The notes beneath the pieces were generated by a model. The model was not told the DNA's origin, ran no database searches, and worked only from the letters and a program-made list of their open reading frames with translations. Below, piece after piece: positions 42,330 through 49,775 of a stretch of DNA of 64,000 nucleotides (its first letter is position 1; each line of letters begins with the position of its first letter). The stretch spans positions 57,816-121,815 of the forward strand of contig NZ_JAATEO010000020.1 of assembly GCF_012034245.1 (NCBI RefSeq), in the 5' to 3' direction. A program made the translations under genes and the position numbers. This DNA is from Micromonospora thermarum (GTDB taxonomy: Bacteria > Actinomycetota > Actinomycetes > Mycobacteriales > Micromonosporaceae).

Positions 42330-42980
42330 ATGACGCCCATCGCGACCTCGTCCCCCCGGGGTCGCCGCACGGCGCGCTCCTCAGGGGACGATCGGGAGTC
42401 GGCCATCCTCGCCACCGCCGAGCGGCTGCTCGGCGAGCGGACGTTCGCCGACATCTCGATCGACGACCTGGCCCGGGGCGCCGGGATCTCCCGGCCGACG
42501 TTCTACTTCTACTTCCCGTCGAAGAACGCCGTCCTGCTGACCCTGCTCGACCGGGTCATCGAGGAGGCGAACGCGGCCGCCGGCGACGTGCTGGACCGGC
42601 TCGCCGAGAACCCGCGCGCACGGTGGCGGGAGCTGATCCACCGGTTCCACGAGACGTTCGGCGGTCACCGGGCGGTGGTGCTGGCCTGCGCCCAGGTGCG
42701 CGGCACCAACGGGGAGGTGCGCCGGCTCTGGGCGACGGTCATGGAGGGGTGGGTCCAGGCCATCGAGGCGGCGATCGACGCGGAGCGCAGCCGCGGCGCG
42801 GCCCCGGACGGGCTGCCCGCCCGGGACCTCGCCATCGCGCTGAACTCGATGAACGAGCGCGTCTGGTACGCGACGTTCGCCGGCGACGGCCCGGCCGTCG
42901 CCGAGCCGGACGTGGTCGCCGTGCTCCTCGACGTGTGGCTGGCCGCCATCTACCGCAACGCCACACCCGCACCGTCCTGA
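42330..42980 (+). CDS. ethR: TetR-family repressor EthR
   Basis: A 216-residue TetR regulator closely matching mycobacterial EthR: SPRGRRTARSSGDDRE near the start, the helix-turn-helix ADISIDDLARGAGISRPTFYFYFPSKNAVLLTLLDRV (about 34-70) and a ligand-binding core ending LNSMNERVWYATFAGD. EthR binds cooperatively to the ethA-ethR intergenic region and is released by hydrophobic ligands. The divergent arrangement is conserved here. Confidence 0.95.
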   Translation: MTPIATSSPRGRRTARSSGDDRESAILATAERLLGERTFADISIDDLARGAGISRPTFYFYFPSKNAVLLTLLDRVIEEANAAAGDVLDRLAENPRARWRELIHRFHETFGGHRAVVLACAQVRGTNGEVRRLWATVMEGWVQAIEAAIDAERSRGAAPDGLPARDLAIALNSMNERVWYATFAGDGPAVAEPDVVAVLLDVWLAAIYRNATPAPS

Positions 42981-42998
42981 GAGACCCGGCGCCCGGAC

Positions 42999-43457
42999 TC
43001 AGTCCGACGCCCGGGTGAAGTCCATCGTCCAGTTGGTCTCCCAGGTGTCTCCGGCATCGGTCGAGAAGGCCTGCTCCCAGCGGCAGGAGGTCGGGGTGAT
43101 CCGGGACCAGATGAACCGGCAGCGGATCGGCCGGCCCTCGTCGACGTCGTCGGCGTAGAAGGTGCCCACGCCGTCGACGAAGCGGCCGACCACGGGCGGC
43201 ACCTCCAGCACCCCTCGGCGGCTGTTCACCCAGTAGATCGACCACGTGCCGGCGGCGGGATCGAAGATCCGGACGGTGGCGCCGGAGAACCCCCGCGTCG
43301 GGAAGGTGATCTCGTCGAAGCTGCCGGCGCCGTCGAAGAACCGCCGCGCCACGCTGCGGCCGGGGAACTCGTCCCAGTCGTCGCTCCCGACGTGCCGCGT
43401 GGTCAACCGCCGGTTCGCCACGTCCCAGGTGCCGACGAAGAAGTCGAAGTCGCCCAT
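42999..43457 (-). CDS. Conserved hypothetical, lipocalin-like
   Basis: A protein of 152 residues starting DFDFFVGTWDVANRRLTTR with later SIYWVNSRRGVLEVPPVVGRF and CRFIWSRITPTSCRWEQAFS segments. The WD/aromatic pattern and beta-rich content resemble DUF1579-type, calycin-like barrels. No catalytic residues are recognised. Its ATG overlaps the stop of the upstream gene, and both lie divergently from the WYL regulator that may control them. Confidence 0.75.
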   Translation of the reverse strand: MGDFDFFVGTWDVANRRLTTRHVGSDDWDEFPGRSVARRFFDGAGSFDEITFPTRGFSGATVRIFDPAAGTWSIYWVNSRRGVLEVPPVVGRFVDGVGTFYADDVDEGRPIRCRFIWSRITPTSCRWEQAFSTDAGDTWETNWTMDFTRASD

Positions 43458-43936
43458 CAGCGCCCCACCGGCCCCTCGGCCCGGGTGTCGGCGACGTACG
43501 CCTCGACGTCCGGCTGCTCGGGCGCGAGCACGTGCCGGATCCAGGCGGCCCGCTCGTGCTCCAGCACGCCCAACTCCCAGACGCAGCCCGCCACCGGCCG
43601 GCGCATCTCCACGAAGTGCGTCGGGTCGTCGTCCGGGCAGCCGATCGCCGGTTGGCCCGCCTCGGCGACGTGCGCCTCCACCACGTTGTCGAAGAACCAG
43701 GTGTACGCGAGCAGGTACGCCCCGGTGTCCGCACCCCGGTGCAGAACCACCCAGCTCACGGGCGGGGTCCCGTCGGTACCGGCGGGCGGCAGCAGGCGGG
43801 GCAGGAACGCGTACGCCGCCCGCTCCGCCTCCGGTTCGAGCGGGCGCTCCGGCTGATCGATGTGGTACCGCTTGACACGCCGTCCGGCCACCGTGACGGG
43901 CGCCGGTACGCGGAGTTCCTTGTCGCGAAATGCCAT
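43457..43936 (-). CDS. Conserved hypothetical protein
   Basis: A 159-residue soluble protein with RRVKRYHID near the start, VSWVVLHRGADTGAYLLAYTWFFDNVVEAHVAE in the middle and CVWELGVLEHERAAWIRHVL near the end; conserved in actinomycetes but without a named function that I recognise. ATG at this position is favoured by the conserved start, although no ribosome-binding site is seen; a GTG at 43966 would fall in the operator. It forms a two-gene unit with the lipocalin-like protein. Confidence 0.7.
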   Translation of the reverse strand: MAFRDKELRVPAPVTVAGRRVKRYHIDQPERPLEPEAERAAYAFLPRLLPPAGTDGTPPVSWVVLHRGADTGAYLLAYTWFFDNVVEAHVAEAGQPAIGCPDDDPTHFVEMRRPVAGCVWELGVLEHERAAWIRHVLAPEQPDVEAYVADTRAEGPVGR

Positions 43937-43959
43937 GCCGGGACGGTACGGAGGCTTCC

Positions 43960-43976
43960 CTGACACGTAGTGTCAG
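43960..43976. promoter_or_regulatory. Perfect palindromic operator at the WYL regulator
   Basis: CTGACAC-GTA-GTGTCAG: a perfect 7-bp inverted repeat with a 3-bp spacer in the 44-bp gap between divergent genes, four bases before the WYL gene start. It is well placed for the WYL protein to control both directions. Confidence 0.75.
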
Positions 43977-43980
43977 TGGA

Positions 43981-44985
43981 GTGCGGGCCAGTCGACTCCT
44001 CTCCCTGCTGTTGCTGCTCCAGACGCACGGCCGGATGACCGCCGCGCAGCTCGCCGAGCGGCTGGAGGTCTCCGTCCGCACGGTCTACCGCGACGTCGAG
44101 TCCCTGCACGCGGCCGGCATCCCGCTGTACGGGGAGGCCGGGCACGCCGGGGGCTACCAGCTGGTCGACGGGTGGCGTACCCGGCTCACCGGGCTGACCG
44201 CCGAGGAGGCGGAGCGGCTCTTCCTGGCCGGCCTGCCCGGGCCGGCGGCCGAGCTGGGCTACGGCGCGGTGGTCGCCACCGTGCAGCGGAAGCTGCACGC
44301 CGCGCTGCCGTCCGCGCTGGCCGACCGCGCGGCGCGACTCCAGCAGCGCTTCCACCTGGACACGCCCGGCTGGTACGCCGACGGCGACGCCTCGCCACAC
44401 CTCGCCGAGGTGGCGGAGGCGGTGTGGCGGCAGCGCCGGGTGGCGGTGCGCTACCGCAGCTGGAACGGGGAGACCGAGCGGACGCTGGAGCCGTACGGCC
44501 TGGTCCTCAAGGGCGGCCGGTGGTACGTGGTGGCCGGCCGACCGGGGCGGGATGGCGCGGCGACCTACCGGGTCAGTCAGATCCTGGCGCTCACCCCGCT
44601 CGACGAGGACTTCGACCGGCCCGCCGGGTTCGACCTGCCGGCCTGGTGGCGGGCGCACGTGGTGCACTTCCGGGCCGGACTGCACCGCGACGAGGCCGCG
44701 ATCCGGCTCTCGCCACGAGGCCGGGAACGGCTACGGGAGATCGCCAGCGACGTGGTGGTCGCCGCCGCCGAGGGGTCCGCCGGCCCGCCCGACGACGCGG
44801 GCTGGGTGACCGCCGTGGTGCCGATCGAGTCGCTCACCCACGCGCACGGCGACCTGCTGCGGCTCGGCGCCGACGTGGAGGTGCTGTCCCCTCCCGAGCT
44901 GCGGGCCCGCCTGGCGGCCACCGCCGCCGGGCTGGCCGCGCTCTACGCGGCGACCTCCACCGGCTCGTCCGCCGTGGCCGGCTGA
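43981..44985 (+). CDS. WYL-domain transcriptional regulator
   Basis: A protein of 334 residues. An N-terminal HTH_11 winged helix (1-60: RLLSLLLLLQTHGRMTAAQLAERLEVSVRTVYRDVESL) precedes a WYL domain (about 135-215, ending with the family-type RWYVVAGRPG and TYRVSQIL) and a C-terminal extension domain. WYL domains bind small ligands or nucleic acid and control stress responses. The GTG start is just after a palindrome, so the transcript may be leaderless and autoregulated. Confidence 0.92.
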   Translation: MRASRLLSLLLLLQTHGRMTAAQLAERLEVSVRTVYRDVESLHAAGIPLYGEAGHAGGYQLVDGWRTRLTGLTAEEAERLFLAGLPGPAAELGYGAVVATVQRKLHAALPSALADRAARLQQRFHLDTPGWYADGDASPHLAEVAEAVWRQRRVAVRYRSWNGETERTLEPYGLVLKGGRWYVVAGRPGRDGAATYRVSQILALTPLDEDFDRPAGFDLPAWWRAHVVHFRAGLHRDEAAIRLSPRGRERLREIASDVVVAAAEGSAGPPDDAGWVTAVVPIESLTHAHGDLLRLGADVEVLSPPELRARLAATAAGLAALYAATSTGSSAVAG

Positions 44986-45012
44986 CGCCGCGAACGCCGA
45001 CGTGCCGGTCCG

Positions 45013-45369
45013 TCAGCCGAGCGGCACCTGGACGGCGACGTCGCGCTTCGGGTAGTGCTGTGCCACCTGGTCCGGGCCGTACTTCTCGCCGAACATCGCC
45101 ACGATGTGCGCCACCCGGTCCGGGTCGGTGATCGGTGTGGCGGGGCCGTTCACCGCGGTGCCGTTGGCGGACACCTCGATCATCGGGGTCTTCCGGACGT
45201 TCTTGTACCAGTCGCTGTCCGACCCGGTGATCGGCACCAGGAACATGCTCTCCTCCTCCTGCACGAACCACACCGGGTGGGAGATCTGCCGGCCGGTCTT
45301 CCGGCCGGTCACGGTGATCTCGACCTCCTGCTCGCCGGCGAAGGCGTCTCTGGCCGCCTCCATGCTCAC
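45013..45369 (-). CDS. Deazaflavin (F420)-dependent nitroreductase-like protein
   Basis: A protein of 118 residues with the split-barrel pattern VEITVTGRKTGRQISHPVWFV (about 16-36), FLVPITGSDSDWYKNVRKTP and the final HYPKRDVAVQV. The GRKTGR and WYKN motifs are characteristic of the Ddn/FDOR-B-type F420 enzymes or haem-free pyridoxamine oxidase-like relatives. A role in quinone or nitro-compound reduction is inferred from the family. The GTG start follows GGAGAG by five bases. Confidence 0.82.
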   Translation of the reverse strand: MSMEAARDAFAGEQEVEITVTGRKTGRQISHPVWFVQEEESMFLVPITGSDSDWYKNVRKTPMIEVSANGTAVNGPATPITDPDRVAHIVAMFGEKYGPDQVAQHYPKRDVAVQVPLG

Positions 45370-45522
45370 GCTGGCTCTCCCGTCCTCGGACCTGCTCCTG
45401 GTGTCAGGCTATGGACCGGACGGCCGGCCCGGCGTCGGTTCCGCCAGACCGGCCCGGGGTGGCCGGGTCAGTGCCGGCGGAACAGGGCAGAAACTCGGCC
45501 GCCGCCCGCGCGGCGCGCGGGA

Positions 45523-45598
45523 GATCCACTCGGGATGCAGGAAGTCGGGGTGTCCGAACGACCGGGACACCCCGACTTCCTGCATGTCGAGTCGATCA
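45523..45598. repeat. Dispersed palindromic element, copy 2
   Basis: A 76-bp near-palindrome with a perfect 21-bp core arm (ATGCAGGAAGTCGGGGTGTCC and its complement). Its outer TGATCGACTCGAC end overlaps the stop codon of the MocR gene. Copy 1 is at 26024-26100. Confidence 0.9.
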
Positions 45599-47080
45599 TC
45601 GGCGGGACCGGTACGCCGCACCGAGGACGGCGACGCCCTCCTCGATGGCGGTCGCCGGGTTGGCCGCGTACCCGAGGACCAGACCGGGCGGCCCGGGCCG
45701 CTGCCGGTGCCAGGAGAGCGGCTGGACCTTCACGCCGCGCTCCAGCGCCGCGGTCGCCACGTCCGTGTCCGGCACGTCCCCGTCGAGGGTGACCGTCAGG
45801 TGCAGCCCGGCCGCCGCGCCGTGCACGGTCGCGCCGGGCAGATGGCGGGCGATCGCGGCGATCATCGCGTCCCGCCGCCGGACGTGCCGGCGGCGAAGCA
45901 GCCGCAGTTGCCGCTCCAGCCCCCCGGAGGTCATCAGCTCGGCGAGCACGAGCTGCGGCAGCACCGCGTTGCCCAGGTCGGCGTTGCGCCGGGCGTCGAC
46001 CACGGCCGCCCGGTGACGGTCGGGCACGAGCAGCCAGCCGATCCGCAGCGCCGGCGCGAGCAGCTTCGACACGCTGCCGGCGTAGCAGACGCTCTCGGGC
46101 AGCGTCGCGCGCAGCGCCGGCACGGGCGGCCGGTCGTACCGGTGCTCGGCGTCGTAGTCGTCCTCGATGACCAGACCGCCGGCCCGCGCCCAGGCGGCGA
46201 GCTGCCGGCGGCGGTCCCCGTCGAGCACCACCCCGGTCGGGAACTGGTGCGCCGGGGTGAGCATCACCGCCGGCGCGCCGCAGGCGACCAGGTCGGCCAC
46301 CCGCACGCCGGCCGCGTCCACCGGGACCGGCGGGGTCTCCACCCGCCAGTTGTTGAGCTGCTGGCGCACGCCGAGCGACCCCGGATCCTCCACCGCGACG
46401 CGGGTGATACCGGCGCCGCGCAGCGCCTGGGCCAGCAGGCCGAGCGCCTGCGAGACGCCGGTGGTGACGATGACGTCGGCCGGGTCGACGGTGACACCCC
46501 GGTAGCGCGCGAGCCAGGTGGCGACGGCCCGCCGCAGCGCGGGCGCGCCGCGCGGGTCACCGTAGCCGAAGTCCGACGCGACGAGGTGCCGCAGCACGGT
46601 CCGCTCGGCGCGCAGCCAGTCCGCGCGGGGGAAGGCGGCCAGGTCGGGTACGCCGGGCGTCAGGTCGATGCGGGCGGGCGCCGCGCGTACCGCGTCGAAG
46701 ATGTCGGTGCCGGGGGCCGGCGGGAACGGCCGGGCCGGGACCGGCGCGGCGGCCGGAACCGGGGCCGGCGGCACGGCCGGCGCCGCGACCACCACCGTGC
46801 CGCCGCGCCCCCGGCCGGCCACGTGCCCCTCCTCCACCATCCGCTGGTACGCCTCGACCACGACGCCCCGGGAGACGCCGAGGTCGGCGGCGAGCACGCG
46901 GGTGGCGGGAAGGCGACTCCCGACGGGGATCCGCCCGTCCGCGATGGCGGCGCGCAGCCGGCCGGCGAGCCAGTCCGCGCGACCGCCGGGCGGGGCGTCG
47001 GTGACGTCGAGGTGCAGGAAGTCCGACCCGGGGACGGCCGCTTTGGTCCTACCGTCGGGGGCCGGTTTGGCTCTGCTCAC
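45596..47080 (-). CDS. MocR/PdxR-family regulator (GntR-aminotransferase fusion)
   Basis: A protein of 494 residues. A GntR winged helix (about 30-95: DWLAGRLRAAIADGRIPVGSRLPATRVLAADLGVSRGVVVEAYQRM) is joined by an Ala/Pro linker to an aminotransferase-I fold (about 130-494) with FGYGDPRGAPALR, VEDPGSLG, EDDYDAEHRYD and the PLP lysine in AGSVSKLLAPALR. These proteins sense PLP or amino acids. It is 29 bp from a divergent LysE exporter gene, its likely target. Its stop codon is part of a dispersed repeat. Confidence 0.93.
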   Translation of the reverse strand: MSRAKPAPDGRTKAAVPGSDFLHLDVTDAPPGGRADWLAGRLRAAIADGRIPVGSRLPATRVLAADLGVSRGVVVEAYQRMVEEGHVAGRGRGGTVVVAAPAVPPAPVPAAAPVPARPFPPAPGTDIFDAVRAAPARIDLTPGVPDLAAFPRADWLRAERTVLRHLVASDFGYGDPRGAPALRRAVATWLARYRGVTVDPADVIVTTGVSQALGLLAQALRGAGITRVAVEDPGSLGVRQQLNNWRVETPPVPVDAAGVRVADLVACGAPAVMLTPAHQFPTGVVLDGDRRRQLAAWARAGGLVIEDDYDAEHRYDRPPVPALRATLPESVCYAGSVSKLLAPALRIGWLLVPDRHRAAVVDARRNADLGNAVLPQLVLAELMTSGGLERQLRLLRRRHVRRRDAMIAAIARHLPGATVHGAAAGLHLTVTLDGDVPDTDVATAALERGVKVQPLSWHRQRPGPPGLVLGYAANPATAIEEGVAVLGAAYRSRR

Positions 47081-47109
47081 CGGACCATCCTGCCCGGCAG
47101 GGTGGGCAC

Positions 47110-47721
47110 ATGACCATCGCCTTCCTGGTGACCACCCTCGTCGTGGTCGCCACCCCCGGCGCCGGGGTGCTGTTCACCCTCTCCGCCGCGCTGTCCGGTG
47201 GCCGCCGGGCCGCCCTGGTCGCCGCGTTCGCCTGCACGGTCGGCATCGTGCCGCACCTCGCGGCGGCGGTGACCGGGCTGGCCGCCCTGCTGCACTCCAG
47301 CGCGCTCGCCTTCGGGCTGCTCAAGTACCTCGGCGTGGCGTACCTGCTCTGGCTGGCCGTCGCGACGCTGCGCGACCGGGACGCGATCGCCGCCACCGCA
47401 CAGCCGGTGCCCCGGTCGGCGGCCCGGACGGTCGGGTCGGCGGTGCTGATGAACCTGCTCAACCCCAAGCTGACGATCTTCTTCGTAGCGTTCCTGCCGC
47501 AGTTCGTCGACCCGGACCGGCCGGGGGCGGTGCCCGCCATGCTCGCACTGAGCGCGGTGTTCATGCTGGTGAGCCTGGTCGTGTTCGCGGCGTACGGGCT
47601 CTGCGCCGCCGCCGTCCGCCGGCACGTGCTGGACCGGCCCCGCGTGGCCGACTGGCTGCGCCGGGGCGTCGCCGGCTCCTTCCTCGCGCTGGGCCTGCTG
47701 CTGGCCCGCGCCGACGCCTGA
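47110..47721 (+). CDS. LysE-family amino-acid exporter
   Basis: A protein of 203 residues with six hydrophobic helices. It shows the LysE/RhtB features TPGAGVLFTLSAALSGGRRAALVAAFA (about 14-40), LKYLGVAYLLWLAV and LLNPKLTIFFVAFLPQFV. It should export amino acids or analogues. It is followed after 12 bp by a B3/B4-domain gene, and the divergent MocR-type gene probably controls both. Confidence 0.92.
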   Translation: MTIAFLVTTLVVVATPGAGVLFTLSAALSGGRRAALVAAFACTVGIVPHLAAAVTGLAALLHSSALAFGLLKYLGVAYLLWLAVATLRDRDAIAATAQPVPRSAARTVGSAVLMNLLNPKLTIFFVAFLPQFVDPDRPGAVPAMLALSAVFMLVSLVVFAAYGLCAAAVRRHVLDRPRVADWLRRGVAGSFLALGLLLARADA

Positions 47722-47733
47722 CGGGAGGACGAC

Positions 47734-48426
47734 GTGTACTTCCAGCACTCGCCACGGATCCGCGCGGAGCACCCCGACCTCGTCGTCGGCGTCCTGTACG
47801 CCGAGGGCGTGGCCGGCGAGCCCCGCGTCGACCTGCCCGTCGCCGATCTGCACGCGGTGGCCCGGGAGCGGCTGACCACCGGAAGCGAGGGCGGTTTCCC
47901 CGAGATCCAGGCGTGGCGGCGGGCGTTCGCCCGGATGGGCCTGGCCCCGACCCGCTACCGCTGCGCCTCCGAGTCCCTGCTGCGGCGGCTGCGTACCGAG
48001 GGCACGCTGCCCGTGCTGCACCCCCTGGTGGACCTGGGCAACGCGGTGTCCGCCGCGTACGCGATCCCGGTCGGGATCCTCGACGTCGACCACGTCGCCG
48101 GCGGCATCGAGGTGCGGCACGCCCAGGGCGACGAGCGGTACCTGACGTTCACCGGGGCCGAGGAGCACCCCGACCCGGACGAGGTCGTCTTCGCCGACGA
48201 GGCGGGGCGGGCGCACGCGCGGCGCTGGACCAACCGGCAGAGCGGCTGGTCGGCGGTGCGCGACGGCACCAGCCGGATCCTCGTCGTGGTCGAGGCGATG
48301 CACGCCGGCGCGGACCGGGACGTGCCCCGGCTGCTGGACACCCTGGCCGGGGAGCTGACGCGCGGCTGGGGCGTGGCGGTACGGCGCGCGCTGCTCGGTG
48401 CGGCGACGCCCCGGTTCGCGGCCTGA
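47734..48426 (+). CDS. B3/B4 tRNA-binding-domain protein
   Basis: A protein of 230 residues consisting of the B3/B4 domain found in phenylalanyl-tRNA synthetase beta: LVVGVLYAEGV, FPEIQAWRRAFARMGLAPTRYRCASESLLRRL (about 52-85) and LVDLGNAVSAAYAIPVGILDVD. Free-standing versions are thought to edit or bind aminoacyl-tRNA or sense amino acids. GTG has GGGAGG five bases upstream. Its link with an amino-acid exporter and MocR regulator suggests a role in handling a non-cognate amino acid. Its last codons lie inside a 54-bp tandem duplication. Confidence 0.85.
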   Translation: MYFQHSPRIRAEHPDLVVGVLYAEGVAGEPRVDLPVADLHAVARERLTTGSEGGFPEIQAWRRAFARMGLAPTRYRCASESLLRRLRTEGTLPVLHPLVDLGNAVSAAYAIPVGILDVDHVAGGIEVRHAQGDERYLTFTGAEEHPDPDEVVFADEAGRAHARRWTNRQSGWSAVRDGTSRILVVVEAMHAGADRDVPRLLDTLAGELTRGWGVAVRRALLGAATPRFAA

Positions 48427-48521
48427 CCGCTCGGGCCGGCGGGGGCACCGCGACGGGCGACACCTCGGCTCGCGGCCCGACCGCTCAGGCCGGTGTGGAC
48501 GCCGCGACGGGCGGCGCCTCG
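48414..48521. repeat. 54-bp tandem duplication spanning two gene ends
   Basis: Copy 1 (48414-48467) and copy 2 (48468-48521) align without gaps at about 83% identity (9 differences). Copy 1 contains the stop of the B3/B4 gene; copy 2 contains the stop of the convergent DinB-like gene, whose tail it encodes. Confidence 0.85.
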
Positions 48522-49105
48522 CCACGGGGGCCCTCGTCGCCGGTGCGGTCGGCACCGGCCCGGCCGCCGGCCACCCCTCCGGCGGCGGCCTCACCGGCGG
48601 TGGCGACGGTCGCACGATGGTCGGCCGTGCCGTCCGCGCCACCACCGGCGGCCGCCTCGCGCAGCAGGTCGAGGTGACCGAGGTGGCGGGCGGTCTCCGC
48701 GACGAGATGGTGCAGGATCCACCGCAGCGTGTGCCGGCCGTTCGCCGCCACGTCGTCCAGGCCGTGCGCGTTGACCACCTCGTCGCAGCGGCGCGACTCG
48801 GCCACGTACGCCTCGACCAGCTCGGGCAGCGGCACCCGGTCCGGGGTGGGTGGCGCGCCCACGTCGTCGGTGTCCAGGCCGAACGCGGGCAGGTCCTTCT
48901 CGCCTGCGAACCACCGCCGCAGCCAGCACCGCTCGACGTCGCGCAGGTGGCCCACCAGCCGGGGGACGGTCAGCCCACCGGCTGTGGCGACCTGGCGCGC
49001 CTCCTCCGGCAGGTCGGCGACGGCGCACACCACCTGGTCCCGCTGGCGTTGCAGGAAGGCCAGCAGCATCTCCCGCTCGTCGGCCGCGTACGTCGTCAGC
49101 GACAT
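48485..49105 (-). CDS. DinB-family (DUF664-like) protein
   Basis: A protein of 206 residues. An N-terminal four-helix DinB fold has metal-ligand histidines in GHLRDVERCWLRRWF and TLRWILHHLVAETARHLGHLDLLRE (about 125-149). DinB proteins are probable metal-dependent thiol transferases, some using mycothiol. The last 55 residues are a low-complexity Ala/Gly/Thr tail partly encoded by a tandem duplication. It lies one base downstream of the MBL-fold gene. Confidence 0.88.
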   Translation of the reverse strand: MSLTTYAADEREMLLAFLQRQRDQVVCAVADLPEEARQVATAGGLTVPRLVGHLRDVERCWLRRWFAGEKDLPAFGLDTDDVGAPPTPDRVPLPELVEAYVAESRRCDEVVNAHGLDDVAANGRHTLRWILHHLVAETARHLGHLDLLREAAAGGGADGTADHRATVATAGEAAAGGVAGGRAGADRTGDEGPRGEAPPVAASTPA

Positions 49106-49106
49106 G

Positions 49107-49724
49107 TCACTCCTCCTCGGGTGGGATCGTTTCGCCGGTTCTCCGGTACCGGTAGCCGGGGACGGTCTCGCCGAACCAGCCGTTGACGCTGGCCAGCCCC
49201 CGGTCGTTGAGCTGGGCGTCGTGGATCGCGACCGTGCGGGCCGCGCCCGCCGCGACCGCGAAGTCGATCGCCTCGGTGAGCTTCAGCCAGGACGCCTGCG
49301 CGGGAACGAGCAGCGTGTGCACCCGCCGGCCGGGCGGGTGCAGCGAGTCCCCCGGGTGGTAGACGGCGTCCTCCACCAGGTAGCCCAGGTTGGCGCAGTC
49401 CGGCTGGCCACCGTGGATGGTCGCGTGCCGGCCACCGGTGGCGGTGATCGTGAACCCGGCCGCGGTGAAGCGCTGCCCGGCGCCGACCCGGGTCACCGGC
49501 AGCGGCGCGGACGCGGGCAGCCGGGCTCCCTCCGGGGCGAAGACCGGCACGCCCAGGCCGGCCAGCCGCAGCACGTCGATGTGGTCGGTGTGCTCGTGGG
49601 TGACCAGCACCGCGTCGGCGTCGGCCAGCGCCGCCGGCTCGCTCCAGGTGCCCGGGTCGATCACGAGCACCCGCCCGTCGTGCTCGATCCGGACGCAGGA
49701 GTGGGTGAACTTGGTGATCCGCAT
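49107..49724 (-). CDS. MBL-fold metal-dependent hydrolase
   Basis: A UlaG-like metallo-beta-lactamase-fold protein of 205 residues: MRITKFTHSCVRIEHDGRVLVIDPG at the start, the metal motif VTHEHTDHID (about 41-50), GGRHATIHGG and VYHPGDSLH supplying additional ligands. The substrate is unknown. It ends one base before the DinB-like gene start, so the two form a unit. Confidence 0.88.
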   Translation of the reverse strand: MRITKFTHSCVRIEHDGRVLVIDPGTWSEPAALADADAVLVTHEHTDHIDVLRLAGLGVPVFAPEGARLPASAPLPVTRVGAGQRFTAAGFTITATGGRHATIHGGQPDCANLGYLVEDAVYHPGDSLHPPGRRVHTLLVPAQASWLKLTEAIDFAVAAGAARTVAIHDAQLNDRGLASVNGWFGETVPGYRYRRTGETIPPEEE

Positions 49725-49775
49725 CGGCCGACCGTACGCGGTCCGGCCGCGGCGCGGTGGCCCACGCCGGCCGCC

